35,873 bases of DNA from LGRD01 sp031415135 (GCA_031415135.1 JANORB010000256.1:1-35873), one strand, 5' to 3'; positions 17,410 through 25,925 are shown, numbered from the stretch's first letter. Notes: generated by a model from the sequence alone, not told the origin. Numbers and translations are program-made.

Positions 17410-18791
17410 GCGGGCTCGTCTGGCACCGCCGCGGCGGGCGTCTCGCGGCCCTGGCCTGCGAGGCGGCGCCGGCGCAGGCTGGCCGCGCTGACTCCCAAGG
17501 CGCCGGCGGTTGCCGCGTCGCCGTCACAGCGTCGGAGGGTGGATTCGATGGCCTGGCGCTCCACCAGGGCAGCGACCTCGCGCAGCACGTCGGGCAGCGA
17601 CAAGTGGCCCAGCCGGGCCGCGATCCGCTCGACCGCGGCACCCAGCAATTCACGCGGCTCGGCAGTGGCGGCCGGCGCGGTTGGAACCGGCCCATGGATC
17701 GTGAAGCCGATGCATTCCTGATCGCTTTCGGTCAGCAAGTGGCCGAGATCTCCACCAGCGCGGGGCGCTGGCCGCCGGGCCGTCGCAGCTGCGCCGCCCG
17801 GCGGCTGGCGATGCCCTGGCGCCGCACCTGCGGGATCAGCTCGTCGAGCAACTCGGAACCCACCATCCAGTCCGGCAGCGAACGCCCTTTGACTTCGATC
17901 TCGGCGTCGACCTGAACCAGGCTCAGGAAGGCCGGGTTCGCGGCGAGGATGCGGCCACTGGAATCGGTGACGACGATGCTGTCGCTGGCGGCGTCGACCA
18001 GCCGCGCCAGCGTGGCGCTGCGATCGGCCGGGGATTCAGGGGCGTGTGCCGGACGCACGCGCACCAGCAGCCGCATTTCGTCGCCGGCCCGAAACGGTGT
18101 GGCCGCCACGTGCGTGGCGGTCACCTTGCCGTTCAGGCGCGCCCGAATCTCGGCCGGCTGCCCGAGCTGGCGCGACGCGGACAGCAGTTCTTCCACGGCG
18201 CCACGCGAGCGGTGCTCGAAGCCGAACGCCAGCGGCCGCCTGGTTGGCTTCGAGGATGTGCAAGGACTGCGCGTCGACGACCAGCATGGCGTCGGTGTCC
18301 ACCTGGAACAACAAGCGGTAGCGGGATTCGGACTGGCGGGTGCGCCAGTAGCCACGCTCCATTTCGCGCTGGGCGTCGACGAAGCGCTGCTGGATCGCCG
18401 CCACCGCCCGCAGGCCGCGGCCGACAACCAGCACCGGCCCATGCTGGCCGAGCCGCAGGGCGGTGTAGGCCACGGGAATGTCGACGCCGGTCGACGACGG
18501 ATGGTTGAGCTCGCGCCGCCGCGCCATGCCGGTGGACGCCTCATCCTTGAGCAACGCATTGACCTTGGCGCGCGTGTCTCCGGTGACGGTATCGACCCAG
18601 GCGCGGCCGATCCATTCATGAGCGGCGGGCGCGAGCGGGGCGGCGCCGCCCTGCGCGACGTTCAGGACGATGCCATCGGCGTCGAGCACCAACGCGATGT
18701 CACTGGCCAGCGAGACAAAAGCCTCGGCCAGCTGCGGCGCCCACGCGGACAGGGCGCCGAGGTCGACGGGTTCGCCTGTCACCGAGCTCAT
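17406..18791 (-). pseudogene. ppsR: PpsR/CrtJ-type photosynthesis repressor with two frameshifts
   Basis: Read through three frames, the gene would encode about 461 residues, the normal PpsR length. It has an N-terminal PAS-like domain (SLASDIALVLDADG), a Q-linker helix (RFVDAQREMERGYWRTRQSE), PAS1 (YRLLFQVDTDAMLVVDAQ), PAS2 (DSIVVTDSSGRILAANPAF) and a Fis-type helix-turn-helix near the end. PpsR represses bacteriochlorophyll and carotenoid genes in light or oxygen. Frame one fails near 18228-18240 (net one extra base, or two lost). Frame two ends at a TGA near 17735-17739, where one missing base would restore ISATLLTESDQECIGFTI. The recognition helix (SAASLRRRR) is diverged from the SRQSLYVKL wording I recall, and the redox cysteines of Rhodobacter PpsR are absent. 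The stop overlaps the bphP start, so the two formed one operon. Confidence 0.83.
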
Positions 18792-18998
18792 CTCGGCACC
18801 CGCGCGAATGCAAGGCGTTGTTGCTGCATGGCGATTTCCGTCCGGAGTCGATCGTGATTGGCGCAGGCCCGCTGCTGCAGGACAGTCAAGACGAGGCGGG
18901 ATGCCCGTGCTGTGCGACAAATTCCACGCCGCGCGTCGCGCCGGTGATGCGCGGCTTTTCCCCCGGCGCCGCGGTGGCTGGCCACCCGCGCGAGTGGC

Positions 18999-20636
18999 TC
19001 AGGAAGCGTCTTGCGGGGGTGCCGGCACCGACCAGCGCGTTGCCACGTCACCGGCCGCGTTCATGCTTTCCAGGTGCACCCCAAAACCCCACAAGCGAGC
19101 CACGTGCTTGAGCACTTCCTGGCCGCTGTCGTGCAACGGACGCGCATTGTGCTGGGTGTGGCGCAAGGTGAGCGAACGATCGCCGCGCAGGTTCACGCTC
19201 CAGACCTGGATGTTCGGTTCGCGGCTGCCCAGGTCGTACTGGCGGCTCAGCGATTCGCGCAAGCGGCGGTAACCGGCCTCGTCGTGAATGGCGGAGACTT
19301 CGAGTTCCTTTTCCTTCTCGTCGTCGTTGATGGCGAACAGGCGCATCTCGCGCATCAGGTGGGGCGACAGGTATTGGCCAATGAAGCTTTCATCCTTGAA
19401 GTTGCGCATCGCCTGGTCGAAGGTCTCGAGCCAGTCGGCGCCCGCCATCTCGGGGAACCACTGCCGGTCTTCATCGGTGGGGTGCTCGCAGATGCGCTTG
19501 ATGTCGGTGTACATCGCAAAGCCCAGCGCATAGGGGTTGATGCCGCTGTAGGCCTTGTGGCCCACCGGGGGCTGGTACACCACGTTGGTGTGCGACTTGA
19601 GCCACTCGATCATCACGCCGTCGCTCAACTGGCCGTCGTCATACATGGTGTTGAGCAGGTGGTGGTGCCAGAACGTGGCCCAGCCTTCATTCATGACCTG
19701 GGTCTGCCGCTGTGGATAAAAATACTGTGCCACCTTGCGCACGATGCGCACGATCTCGCGTTGCCAGGGCTCGAGCAGCGGCGCGTGTTTTTCGACGAAA
19801 TACAGCAGGTTCTCCTGCGGCTCCTCCGGGAAGCGCTTGGCTGCGGCTTCATCGGCCGCCTTGCCGGTTTTGCGCGGCAGGGTGCGCCACATGTCGTTGA
19901 CCTGCTGCTGGGCGTAGGCCGCGCGGTCCTTGCGGGCGGCCAGTTCCTGGGCCAGCGACTTGCGGTTCGGCCGGCGGTAGCGGTCCACGCCATGGTTCAT
20001 CAGCGCATGGCAGCTGTCGAGCAGCTTTTCCACCGCTTCCAGGCCGTGCTGCTCTTCGCAGCTGGTCACGTAGTTTCGCGCGTAGACGAGGTAGTCGATG
20101 ATGGACGCCGCGTCGGTCCACATGCGGAACAGGTAGTTGCCCTTGAAGAAGCTGTTGTGTCCGTACGCCGCATGCGCGATCACGAGGGCCTGCATGGCCA
20201 TCGTGTTTTCTTCCATCAGGTAGCTGATGCAGGGGTTGGAGTTGATGACGATTTCATACGCCAAGCCCATGTGGCCGCGCTTGTAGTTCTTTTCGGTGGA
20301 AATGAACTCCTTGCCATAACTCCAGTGGCGATAGTTCACCGGCATGCCGACCGACGCGTAGGCGTCCATCATCTGCTCGGCGGTGATGATCTCCAGCTGG
20401 TTCGGGTAGGTGTCGAGGCCGAAGCGCTGCGCCGTGGCGCGAATGACGCTGTGGTACTGCTCGATCAGGTCGAACGACCAGTCGCTCGGGGCCGGCAAGG
20501 GCTCAGCGGCGCGAGCCGGCTTCGCCAGGTCGGCCGCGCGCATGGCGCGGCGGGTCGAGAGCTCGGGCGCTTTCGGCGCGTCGAATGTGGAGGCCGGTGG
20601 CAGCGGCGGGCTGATGGCGTTGGAGTTGCGGGTCAT
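18999..20636 (-). CDS. ycgB: SpoVR family protein (YcgB)
   Basis: This 545-residue soluble protein matches the SpoVR/YcgB family along its length after a variable Pro/Ala-rich N-terminus of about 50 residues. Recognisable blocks are MNYRHWSYGK-type (here MPVNYRHWSYGKEF), NPCISYLMEENTMAMQALVIAH split around residue 150, AHAAYGHNSFFKGNYLFR and NEGWATFWHHHLLNTMYDDG. The biochemical role is unknown. In Bacillus SpoVR affects the spore cortex, and in proteobacteria the gene travels with prkA and yeaH. The start ATG at 20636 overlaps the yeaH stop (ATGA), indicating translational coupling as the third gene of the operon. Confidence 0.96.
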   Translation of the reverse strand: MTRNSNAISPPLPPASTFDAPKAPELSTRRAMRAADLAKPARAAEPLPAPSDWSFDLIEQYHSVIRATAQRFGLDTYPNQLEIITAEQMMDAYASVGMPVNYRHWSYGKEFISTEKNYKRGHMGLAYEIVINSNPCISYLMEENTMAMQALVIAHAAYGHNSFFKGNYLFRMWTDAASIIDYLVYARNYVTSCEEQHGLEAVEKLLDSCHALMNHGVDRYRRPNRKSLAQELAARKDRAAYAQQQVNDMWRTLPRKTGKAADEAAAKRFPEEPQENLLYFVEKHAPLLEPWQREIVRIVRKVAQYFYPQRQTQVMNEGWATFWHHHLLNTMYDDGQLSDGVMIEWLKSHTNVVYQPPVGHKAYSGINPYALGFAMYTDIKRICEHPTDEDRQWFPEMAGADWLETFDQAMRNFKDESFIGQYLSPHLMREMRLFAINDDEKEKELEVSAIHDEAGYRRLRESLSRQYDLGSREPNIQVWSVNLRGDRSLTLRHTQHNARPLHDSGQEVLKHVARLWGFGVHLESMNAAGDVATRWSVPAPPQDAS

Positions 20637-21907
20637 GGCGCGGCGCCTTCCTTCTTGAACAGCTCGCGAAAGACCGGGTAGATCTGCGCTGCCTCGGTCA
20701 CCTTTCGCATCGCAAACACCTTGGTCAGTTCGGCCAGCTGGGCGTATTCATCCCACAGGTTCTGTTCTTCCTCGGCCACCTGCACATAGGCAAAGTAGCG
20801 GCACATCGGCAAGATCTTGTCGGCCAGCAGTTCGCGGCAACGGCCGCTGTCGTGGTGCCAGTTGTCGCCATCGCTGGCCTGCGCGCCATAGATGTTCCAC
20901 TCGGCGGTGGGGTAGCGCGCGCGCGCGATTTCTTCCATCAGCACCAGCGCGCTGGAGACCACCGTGCCGCCGGTTTCCGTGGCGTGAAAGAAGTTCTGCT
21001 CGTCCACTTCTTGCGCCTGCGTGTGGTGGCGGATGAAGACGAGGTCGATCTTCTCGTAATGCCGGGTCAGGAACAAGTACAACAGGATGAAGAAGCGCTT
21101 GGACAAGTCCTTGCGGGCCTCGTCCATCGAACCCGAGATGTCCATCAGGCAGAACATCACCGCTTTCGACGTGGGCACCGGAACGCGCACGCGGCTGCGG
21201 TAGCGCAGGTCGATGGGGTCGAGGTACGGAATGCGGCCGATGCGGGCCCGCAGCGCGGCGATTTCAGTTTCGAGGTCGGCGATCTCGCGCTTCAGATGAG
21301 CATGATCGGGCCGGCGCTTGAGCTCGTCGAGCCGATCCTCGAGCAACTGCAACTCGTGCCGCGGCCCCGAGCCGATGGCAATGCGCCGGCCGATGGCCCC
21401 ACGCATCGAACGCACCACGTGCAGGTTGGACGGGTTGCCGTCGCTGGAGAACCCGGCGCGGTGGGTTTTGTACTCGGGCGTTTCGGCCAGCGTGGTGCGT
21501 GTCAGGTTGGGCAACGCGAGGTCGTCGAAGAAGACCTGCATGAACTCTTCCTTGCTGAGGTGGAAGACGAAATCGTCGTCACCCTCGCCGGAATCGCTGG
21601 CCTTGCCGCCACCGCCCGAGCCGCCGCCGCCTTTGGGGCGCTCGATGCGGTCGCCGCGAACATAGTCCTGGTTGCCGGGGTGCACCGTCTCGCGTTTGCC
21701 GCCCTGGCCGTGGCCGAACACGGGCTCACTGATGTCGCGTTTGGGAATGTGGATGTCTTCACCCTGCGCAATGTCGCGGATGCTGCGGCCGTCGACCGCG
21801 CGTTTCACCGCCTCGCGAATCTGCTCCTTGTGGCGGCGCAGAAAACGCTCGCGGTTGCCGATGGACTTGTTCTTGCCGGCCAGCCGTCGATCGATGATCT
21901 GTTGCAT
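20633..21907 (-). CDS. yeaH: YeaH/YhbH family (DUF444) protein with vWA-like domain
   Basis: This 424-residue protein is the usual middle partner of prkA and spoVR. The N-terminal region begins IIDRRLAGKNKSIGNRERFLRR and binds no recognised ligand. A Gly/Lys-rich linker (PKGGGGSGGGGKASDSGEGD) lies near residue 100. The C-terminal half has a von Willebrand factor A-like fold with the MIDAS-type FCLMDISGSMDEARK sequence. Family members are required for stress and nutrient-limitation phenotypes together with the YeaG kinase. The mechanism is not known. Its stop overlaps the spoVR start, and 121 bases including a GC-rich repeat separate it from prkA. The sequence before the ATG is a G run rather than a clear Shine-Dalgarno site. 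Confidence 0.96.
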   Translation of the reverse strand: MQQIIDRRLAGKNKSIGNRERFLRRHKEQIREAVKRAVDGRSIRDIAQGEDIHIPKRDISEPVFGHGQGGKRETVHPGNQDYVRGDRIERPKGGGGSGGGGKASDSGEGDDDFVFHLSKEEFMQVFFDDLALPNLTRTTLAETPEYKTHRAGFSSDGNPSNLHVVRSMRGAIGRRIAIGSGPRHELQLLEDRLDELKRRPDHAHLKREIADLETEIAALRARIGRIPYLDPIDLRYRSRVRVPVPTSKAVMFCLMDISGSMDEARKDLSKRFFILLYLFLTRHYEKIDLVFIRHHTQAQEVDEQNFFHATETGGTVVSSALVLMEEIARARYPTAEWNIYGAQASDGDNWHHDSGRCRELLADKILPMCRYFAYVQVAEEEQNLWDEYAQLAELTKVFAMRKVTEAAQIYPVFRELFKKEGAAP

Positions 21908-21910
21908 CAG

Positions 21911-22010
21911 GCCCCCCCCCGGAGCGCCTTCGGCACTCCCCCCCAGGGGGGCGCCGCCAGCGGCCCGGCGAAGCCAGTTCCGCGGCGTCCGCTTGACCAG
22001 TCCAGGCGCG
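21911..22010 (-). repeat. GC-rich intergenic repeat (REP-like) between prkA and yeaH
   Basis: A C9 run (21912-21920) is followed by an imperfect hairpin GGAGCGCC-TTC-GGCACTCC (21921-21939), a second hairpin of C7 and G6 around an A (about 21937-21951) and a GCCGCCAGCGGC/GCCCGGCGAAGCC tract. From memory this resembles a dispersed intergenic element common in Comamonadaceae genomes. There is no second copy in the window, so repetitiveness is inferred. It lies inside an operon and could act as a processing or attenuation point. Confidence 0.5.
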
Positions 22011-22028
22011 TTTGCATGGGGTGGTTCC

Positions 22029-23951
22029 TTAGCTGCTCTTGCGAACGCGAAGGTACCACTCGCACAGCAGCCGCACTTGTTTTGACGTGTAGCCCTTGGC
22101 GACCATGCGGGTGACGAAGTCTTCGTGCTTCTTGGCCTCGTCGGCGCTGGCCTTGGCGTTGAAACTCACGACCGGCAGCAACTCCTCGGTGTTGGAGAAC
22201 ATCTTCTTCTCGATCACGGTGCGCAGCTTTTCGTAGCTGGTCCAGGTCGGGTTGTTGCCGGCGTTGTTGGCACGCGCGCGCAGCACGAAGTTGACGATCT
22301 CGTTGCGGAAGTCCTTCGGGTTGCTGATGCCCGCCGGCTTTTCGATCTTCTCGAGTTCGGCGTTCAGAGACGAGCGGTCGAACACTTCGCCGGTGTCGGT
22401 GTCGCGGTACTCGTGGTCCTGGATCCAGTAGTCGGCATAGGTCACGTAGCGGTCGAAGATGTTCTGGCCATACTCGCTGTAGCTTTCGAGGTACGCCGTC
22501 TGGATTTCCTTGCCGATGAACTCGGCGTAGCGCACCGACAGGTGTTCCTTGATGAAGGCCAGGTACTTCTGTTCGGTCTCGGCGGGGAACTGCTCGCGCT
22601 CGATCTGCTGCTCCAGCACGTACATCAGGTGGACCGGGTTGGCGGCGATTTCGGTGCTGTCGAAGTTGAAGACCTTGGAGATGATCTTGAACGCAAAGCG
22701 GGTGGAGACGCCGCTCATGCCCTCGTCGACACCGGCGTAGTCGCGGTACTCCTGGAAGCTCTTGGCGCGCGGGTCGGTGTCCTTCAGGTTTTCGCCGTCG
22801 TACACCAGCATCTTGGAGTACAGGCTCGAATTCTCGGGCTCCTTCAGCCGCGTCAGCGTGGCGAACTGCGACATCATCTTCAGCGTGCCCGGGGCGCAGG
22901 TGGCCTTGGCCAGCGACGAGCCGCGCAACAGCTTTTCGTAGATCTTGATCTCTTCACTGACGCGCAGGCAGTACGGCACCTTGACGATGTAGATCCGGTC
23001 CAGGAAGGCTTCGTTGTTCTTGTTGTTGCGGAAGGCCTTCCATTCGCTTTCGTTGCTGTGGGCCAGAACGATGCCGTCGAACGGAATGGCGCCGAAGCCT
23101 TCGGTGCCCTTGAAGTTGCTTTCCTGTGTCGCCGTCAGCAGCGGGTGCAGCACCTTGATCGGCGCCTTGAACATCTCGACGAATTCCAGCAAGCCCTGGT
23201 TGGCCAGGCACAGGCCGCCGGAGAAGCTGTAGGCGTCGGGGTCGTCTTGCGCAAAGGTTTCGAGCTTGCGGATGTCGACCTTGCCGACCAGGCTGGAGAT
23301 GTCCTGGTTGTTCTCGTCGCCCGGCTCGGTCTTGGCGATGCCGACTTGCTTGAGCACCGAGGGGAAGCGCTTGACGATCTTGAACTTGCGGATGTCGCCG
23401 CCGAATTCTTCCAGGCGTTTCACGGCCCAGGGCGACAGGATTCGGTGCAGGTAGCGAACCGGGATGCCGTATTCCTTTTCGAGAATGGGGCCGTCTTCGG
23501 CCGCGTCGAACAAGCCCAGCGGTGATTCGTTGACCGGCGAGCCCTTGATGGCATAGAAGGGAACGTCCTGCATCAATTGCTTGAGCCGCTCGGCGATCGA
23601 CGACTTGCCGCCGCCCACCGGGCCGAGCAGGTAGAGGATCTGTTTCTTCTCTTCCAGCCCCTGGGCCGCATGGCGGAAGTAGCTCACCACCTGTTCGATG
23701 GAGTCCTCCATGCCGTAGAACTCGGCGAATGCCGGGTAGATCTTGATGACCTTGTTGGCGAACAGGCGCGACAGGCGCGGCTCGTTGCGCGTGTCGATGC
23801 TTTGCGGCTCGCCGATCGCCTTGAGCATGCGCTCGGCGGCGGTGGCGTACGCCACCGGGTTGCGCTTGCACTCGGCGAGGTAGTCCTCCAGCGAGAGCTC
23901 TTCTTCACGGGTGCGCTCGAATCGCGCGGCGAAGTTGCTGATCACGTCCAT
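22029..23951 (-). CDS. prkA: PrkA family serine protein kinase (YeaG)
   Basis: This 640-residue protein has an N-terminal AAA+ ATPase core with Walker A GPVGGGKSS at residues 110-118 and a C-terminal kinase-like PrkA domain. ATG 23951 is preceded by AGGAGAT with good spacing. PrkA was described in Bacillus as a serine protein kinase (later work also proposed Lon-like protease activity). In enterobacteria YeaG acts with YeaH in adaptation to nitrogen starvation and stationary phase. It is the first gene of prkA-yeaH-spoVR. A near-consensus sigma-54 promoter lies about 200 bases upstream, consistent with the nitrogen-linked control reported for yeaGH. The frame is intact throughout. Confidence 0.97.
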   Translation of the reverse strand: MDVISNFAARFERTREEELSLEDYLAECKRNPVAYATAAERMLKAIGEPQSIDTRNEPRLSRLFANKVIKIYPAFAEFYGMEDSIEQVVSYFRHAAQGLEEKKQILYLLGPVGGGKSSIAERLKQLMQDVPFYAIKGSPVNESPLGLFDAAEDGPILEKEYGIPVRYLHRILSPWAVKRLEEFGGDIRKFKIVKRFPSVLKQVGIAKTEPGDENNQDISSLVGKVDIRKLETFAQDDPDAYSFSGGLCLANQGLLEFVEMFKAPIKVLHPLLTATQESNFKGTEGFGAIPFDGIVLAHSNESEWKAFRNNKNNEAFLDRIYIVKVPYCLRVSEEIKIYEKLLRGSSLAKATCAPGTLKMMSQFATLTRLKEPENSSLYSKMLVYDGENLKDTDPRAKSFQEYRDYAGVDEGMSGVSTRFAFKIISKVFNFDSTEIAANPVHLMYVLEQQIEREQFPAETEQKYLAFIKEHLSVRYAEFIGKEIQTAYLESYSEYGQNIFDRYVTYADYWIQDHEYRDTDTGEVFDRSSLNAELEKIEKPAGISNPKDFRNEIVNFVLRARANNAGNNPTWTSYEKLRTVIEKKMFSNTEELLPVVSFNAKASADEAKKHEDFVTRMVAKGYTSKQVRLLCEWYLRVRKSS

Positions 23952-24013
23952 GCTGATCTCCTAGACTGGGAAACCACAAGGCCTCGGGACACAAGGCCCT
24001 GCGAGAGGGAAGT

Positions 24014-24042
24014 TCTGATGAAGTCCTGCGGGCTTCATCAGA
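24014..24042 (-). promoter_or_regulatory. Hairpin in the prkA 5' leader
   Basis: A perfect 10-bp inverted repeat, TCTGATGAAG (24014-24023) and CTTCATCAGA (24033-24042), flanks a nine-base loop. Flanking GAAG and CTTTC extend the stem after one mismatch. There is no T tract on the minus strand, so it is not a standard terminator. It would lie about 110-140 bases into the prkA transcript and could be an RNA element or a protein-binding site. Confidence 0.55.
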
Positions 24043-24162
24043 GCTTTCCGTGTCAATCAGCAATTCATGAAATCAACTATGACGCATCCGGTCTCTGCCG
24101 ATCCAACGAGAACCAGGCCTTTTGGCGGTCAGTTCCCGTGCGAGCCCCGGTGCCGGATTGTG

Positions 24163-24177
24163 AGCAAACAACGTGCC
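24163..24177 (-). promoter_or_regulatory. Sigma-54 promoter of the prkA-yeaH-spoVR operon
   Basis: Read on the minus strand, GGCACG-ttgt-TTGCT gives GG at -25/-24 and GC at -13/-12, exactly ten bases apart. Only the base before GG departs from the TGGCACG-N4-TTGCA consensus. The predicted start is near 24152, leaving a leader of about 200 bases before prkA (23951). An inverted repeat GCGGT-N6-ACCGC (24188-24203) lies just upstream, but it is too close for a typical enhancer site. Confidence 0.7.
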
Positions 24178-24264
24178 GACCCGTTGCGCGGTTGAATCAC
24201 CGCTGACGAAAGAGCCGCTGCTCGCGTGCAAAGTTCCGCAGCAAATCCTACCGCGAGAGGATAA

Positions 24265-24279
24265 GCCCGTCATGCGGGC
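24265..24279 (-). terminator. Weak hairpin downstream of parB
   Basis: GCCCG (24265-24269) and CGGGC (24275-24279) form a short stem with a five-base loop. On the minus strand it is followed by TTATCC. It is the only hairpin I see between the parB stop and the prkA promoter. The stem is short and the T tract poor, so termination there is doubtful. Confidence 0.25.
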
Positions 24280-24393
24280 GGATTGAACGCGCTTCGAACA
24301 TCGCATGACGCCACTGTAAACCCGCGCGGACTTGAATGGGCGAAGCCGTCTGACGGTGGCGTCGCTGGCTGCGACGAAATCGCGCCGTTTTGC

Positions 24394-25302
24394 TCAGGCG
24401 CTGCGCAAGCCCAGCTTTTCAAGCACGCCGTTGAGCTCGTCCAGGCTGGTGAACTGGATCGCGATCTCGCCCTGCTCGCCACGCTTTGTGCGCTTCTTCA
24501 CCCGAATCTCGACCTGCGCGGTGAGCGCATCGGACAACTCCTGTTCGATGCGCAGCAGATCGCGCGGCTTGTCGGCCTTGACGCGCAGCGGCGGTGTTGG
24601 CTTGCCGGCGTGGTTTGTCGCGCGGGCCACCAGCCGCTCGGCCTCGCGAACGCTGAGTTTCTTGCCGACGATCTGATGGGCGCTGAGGATTTGCTGCGCA
24701 CCATCGAGTGGCAGCAACGCGCGCGCGTGGCCCATGTCGATGTCGCCGGCCATGAGCATCTGCTGGACCGGCTCGGTCAGGTTGAGCAGCCGCAAAAGGT
24801 TGCTGGCCGCGCTGCGCGAACGGCCCACGGCCTGCGCGGCCTGCTCATGCGTGAGGCCGAATTCGTCGGTCAGGCGCTTCAGGCCCTGCGCTTCTTCGAG
24901 CGGGTTGAGGTCCTCGCGCTGGATGTTCTCGATCAGCGACATCGCCGCAGCCGCTTCGTCGGGCACCTCTTTGACCAGCACCGGAACTTCGTCCAGCCCG
25001 GCCAGGCGCGCGGCGCGTGCGCGGCGTTCGCCGGCGATGATTTCGTAGCGGCCAGGCCCGATCGGCCGCACCAGGATGGGCTGCATGATGCCCTGCGCCT
25101 TGATGCTCTCGGCCAGCTCGTAGAGCGAGCCTTCGTCCATGCGCGTGCGCGGTTGGTACTTGCCGGTTTGCAGTTGCGTGAGCCTGAGGCTGTGCGGTGC
25201 CCCGTTCAGCGCGCGGCCGTCGGCGTCGCCGGCTTCCTTGACGCGCGGTCCGAGCAAGGCTTCGAGTCCGAGGCCCAGGCCTTTGGGTTTTTTGGTGACC
25301 AT
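24394..25302 (-). CDS. parB: Chromosome partitioning protein ParB
   Basis: This 302-residue CTP-dependent clamp protein loads at parS sites and, with ParA, segregates the origin region. The N-terminal KKPKGLGLGLEALLG tail (ParA-activating, basic), the ParB/Srx CTPase motif GERRARAAR at residues 91-99, ENIQREDLNPLEEA at 125-138 and a helix-turn-helix around 150-173 are all present, followed by a dimerisation domain. There is no clear Shine-Dalgarno sequence before ATG 25302, which follows the hydrolase stop by 17 bases, so translation may be coupled. Unusually, it is about 4 kb from parA with argC on the opposite strand in between. It is therefore transcribed separately from parA. Confidence 0.97.
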   Translation of the reverse strand: MVTKKPKGLGLGLEALLGPRVKEAGDADGRALNGAPHSLRLTQLQTGKYQPRTRMDEGSLYELAESIKAQGIMQPILVRPIGPGRYEIIAGERRARAARLAGLDEVPVLVKEVPDEAAAAMSLIENIQREDLNPLEEAQGLKRLTDEFGLTHEQAAQAVGRSRSAASNLLRLLNLTEPVQQMLMAGDIDMGHARALLPLDGAQQILSAHQIVGKKLSVREAERLVARATNHAGKPTPPLRVKADKPRDLLRIEQELSDALTAQVEIRVKKRTKRGEQGEIAIQFTSLDELNGVLEKLGLRSA

Positions 25303-25319
25303 GAAACGATTGTCGGCGA

Positions 25320-25880
25320 TCAGGTCGGGCCTGCGATCAGCCTGTGCATCAGGGCATGCCCCTCAGGCCAGTCTCCGAGGCCGGAGGCCGAGTTGATGTG
25401 CCCGCGCGGGCCCACGGTCGTCAGTGCACCGCCCCAGTCGGCGGCCATGGCCGCGCTGCGTTCCGCGCTGCAGAACGGGTCGTCGTCGCTGGTGATCACG
25501 CGGCTGGCAAACGGCAGGCGGCGGCGCACGATCGGGCGCCATGTGAAGAGGTTGGGCGGCATGTCGATACGCTCGGTGTCGGGTGGTGCCACCAGCAGCG
25601 CCGCCTTCACCCGCGCGGTGTGGCGCGAATGCGCGGCCCAGGCCGCCACGAGATGGCAGCCCAGGCTGTGCGCCACCAGCACGGCAGCGTTTGCGGGCTC
25701 AAGAATCACTTCGTCCAGGCGCGCCATCCAATCGCCACGGCGCGGCCAGAGCCAGTCGTTCTGCTCGACGCGCCGGTATCCATGCCGACGTTCCCAATGG
25801 CTTTGCCAGTGGTCCGGGTCGGAGTCGAGCCACCCGGGCAGCAGCAGGATTCTCGGATCGGCGCATTCGGCAACGGTCAT
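25320..25880 (-). CDS. RBBP9/YdeN-family serine hydrolase
   Basis: This 186-residue small alpha/beta hydrolase has the RBBP9/YdeN (DUF1234) start ILLLPGWLDSDPDHWQSHWE, a nucleophile elbow VAHSLGCHL with Ser72, an acidic residue in SDDDP (132-134) and His161 in GPRGHINSASGLG, giving a full catalytic triad. The family has no well-established bacterial substrate. It lies directly upstream of parB (17-base gap, same strand), making a two-gene unit, and is divergent from argC with only 45 bases between the starts. Nothing suggests a partition role; linkage to parB may be incidental. Confidence 0.87.
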   Translation of the reverse strand: MTVAECADPRILLLPGWLDSDPDHWQSHWERRHGYRRVEQNDWLWPRRGDWMARLDEVILEPANAAVLVAHSLGCHLVAAWAAHSRHTARVKAALLVAPPDTERIDMPPNLFTWRPIVRRRLPFASRVITSDDDPFCSAERSAAMAADWGGALTTVGPRGHINSASGLGDWPEGHALMHRLIAGPT

Positions 25881-25925
25881 CGCGCTCGCTTATGCTCGCG
25901 CTTGTGTGAGGACGGGGGAATGGGC

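Noticed and set aside
17735..18240. Programmed ribosomal frameshifting in ppsR
   Set aside because: No slippery heptamer or downstream structure is evident at either break; simple indels explain both, and PpsR is not known to use recoding.
18911..18928. TGT-N12-ACG resembling a PpsR operator upstream of ppsR
   Set aside because: It misses the final A of the TGT-N12-ACA motif, and such a short motif occurs by chance.
24188..24203. NtrC enhancer site upstream of the sigma-54 promoter
   Set aside because: The inverted repeat GCGGT-N6-ACCGC does not match the NtrC consensus and lies too close to the -24 element.
25344..25919. Long N-terminal extension of argC
   Set aside because: The extension lies antisense to the RBBP9-like hydrolase and has no homologous content; the ArgC fold begins at 25926.
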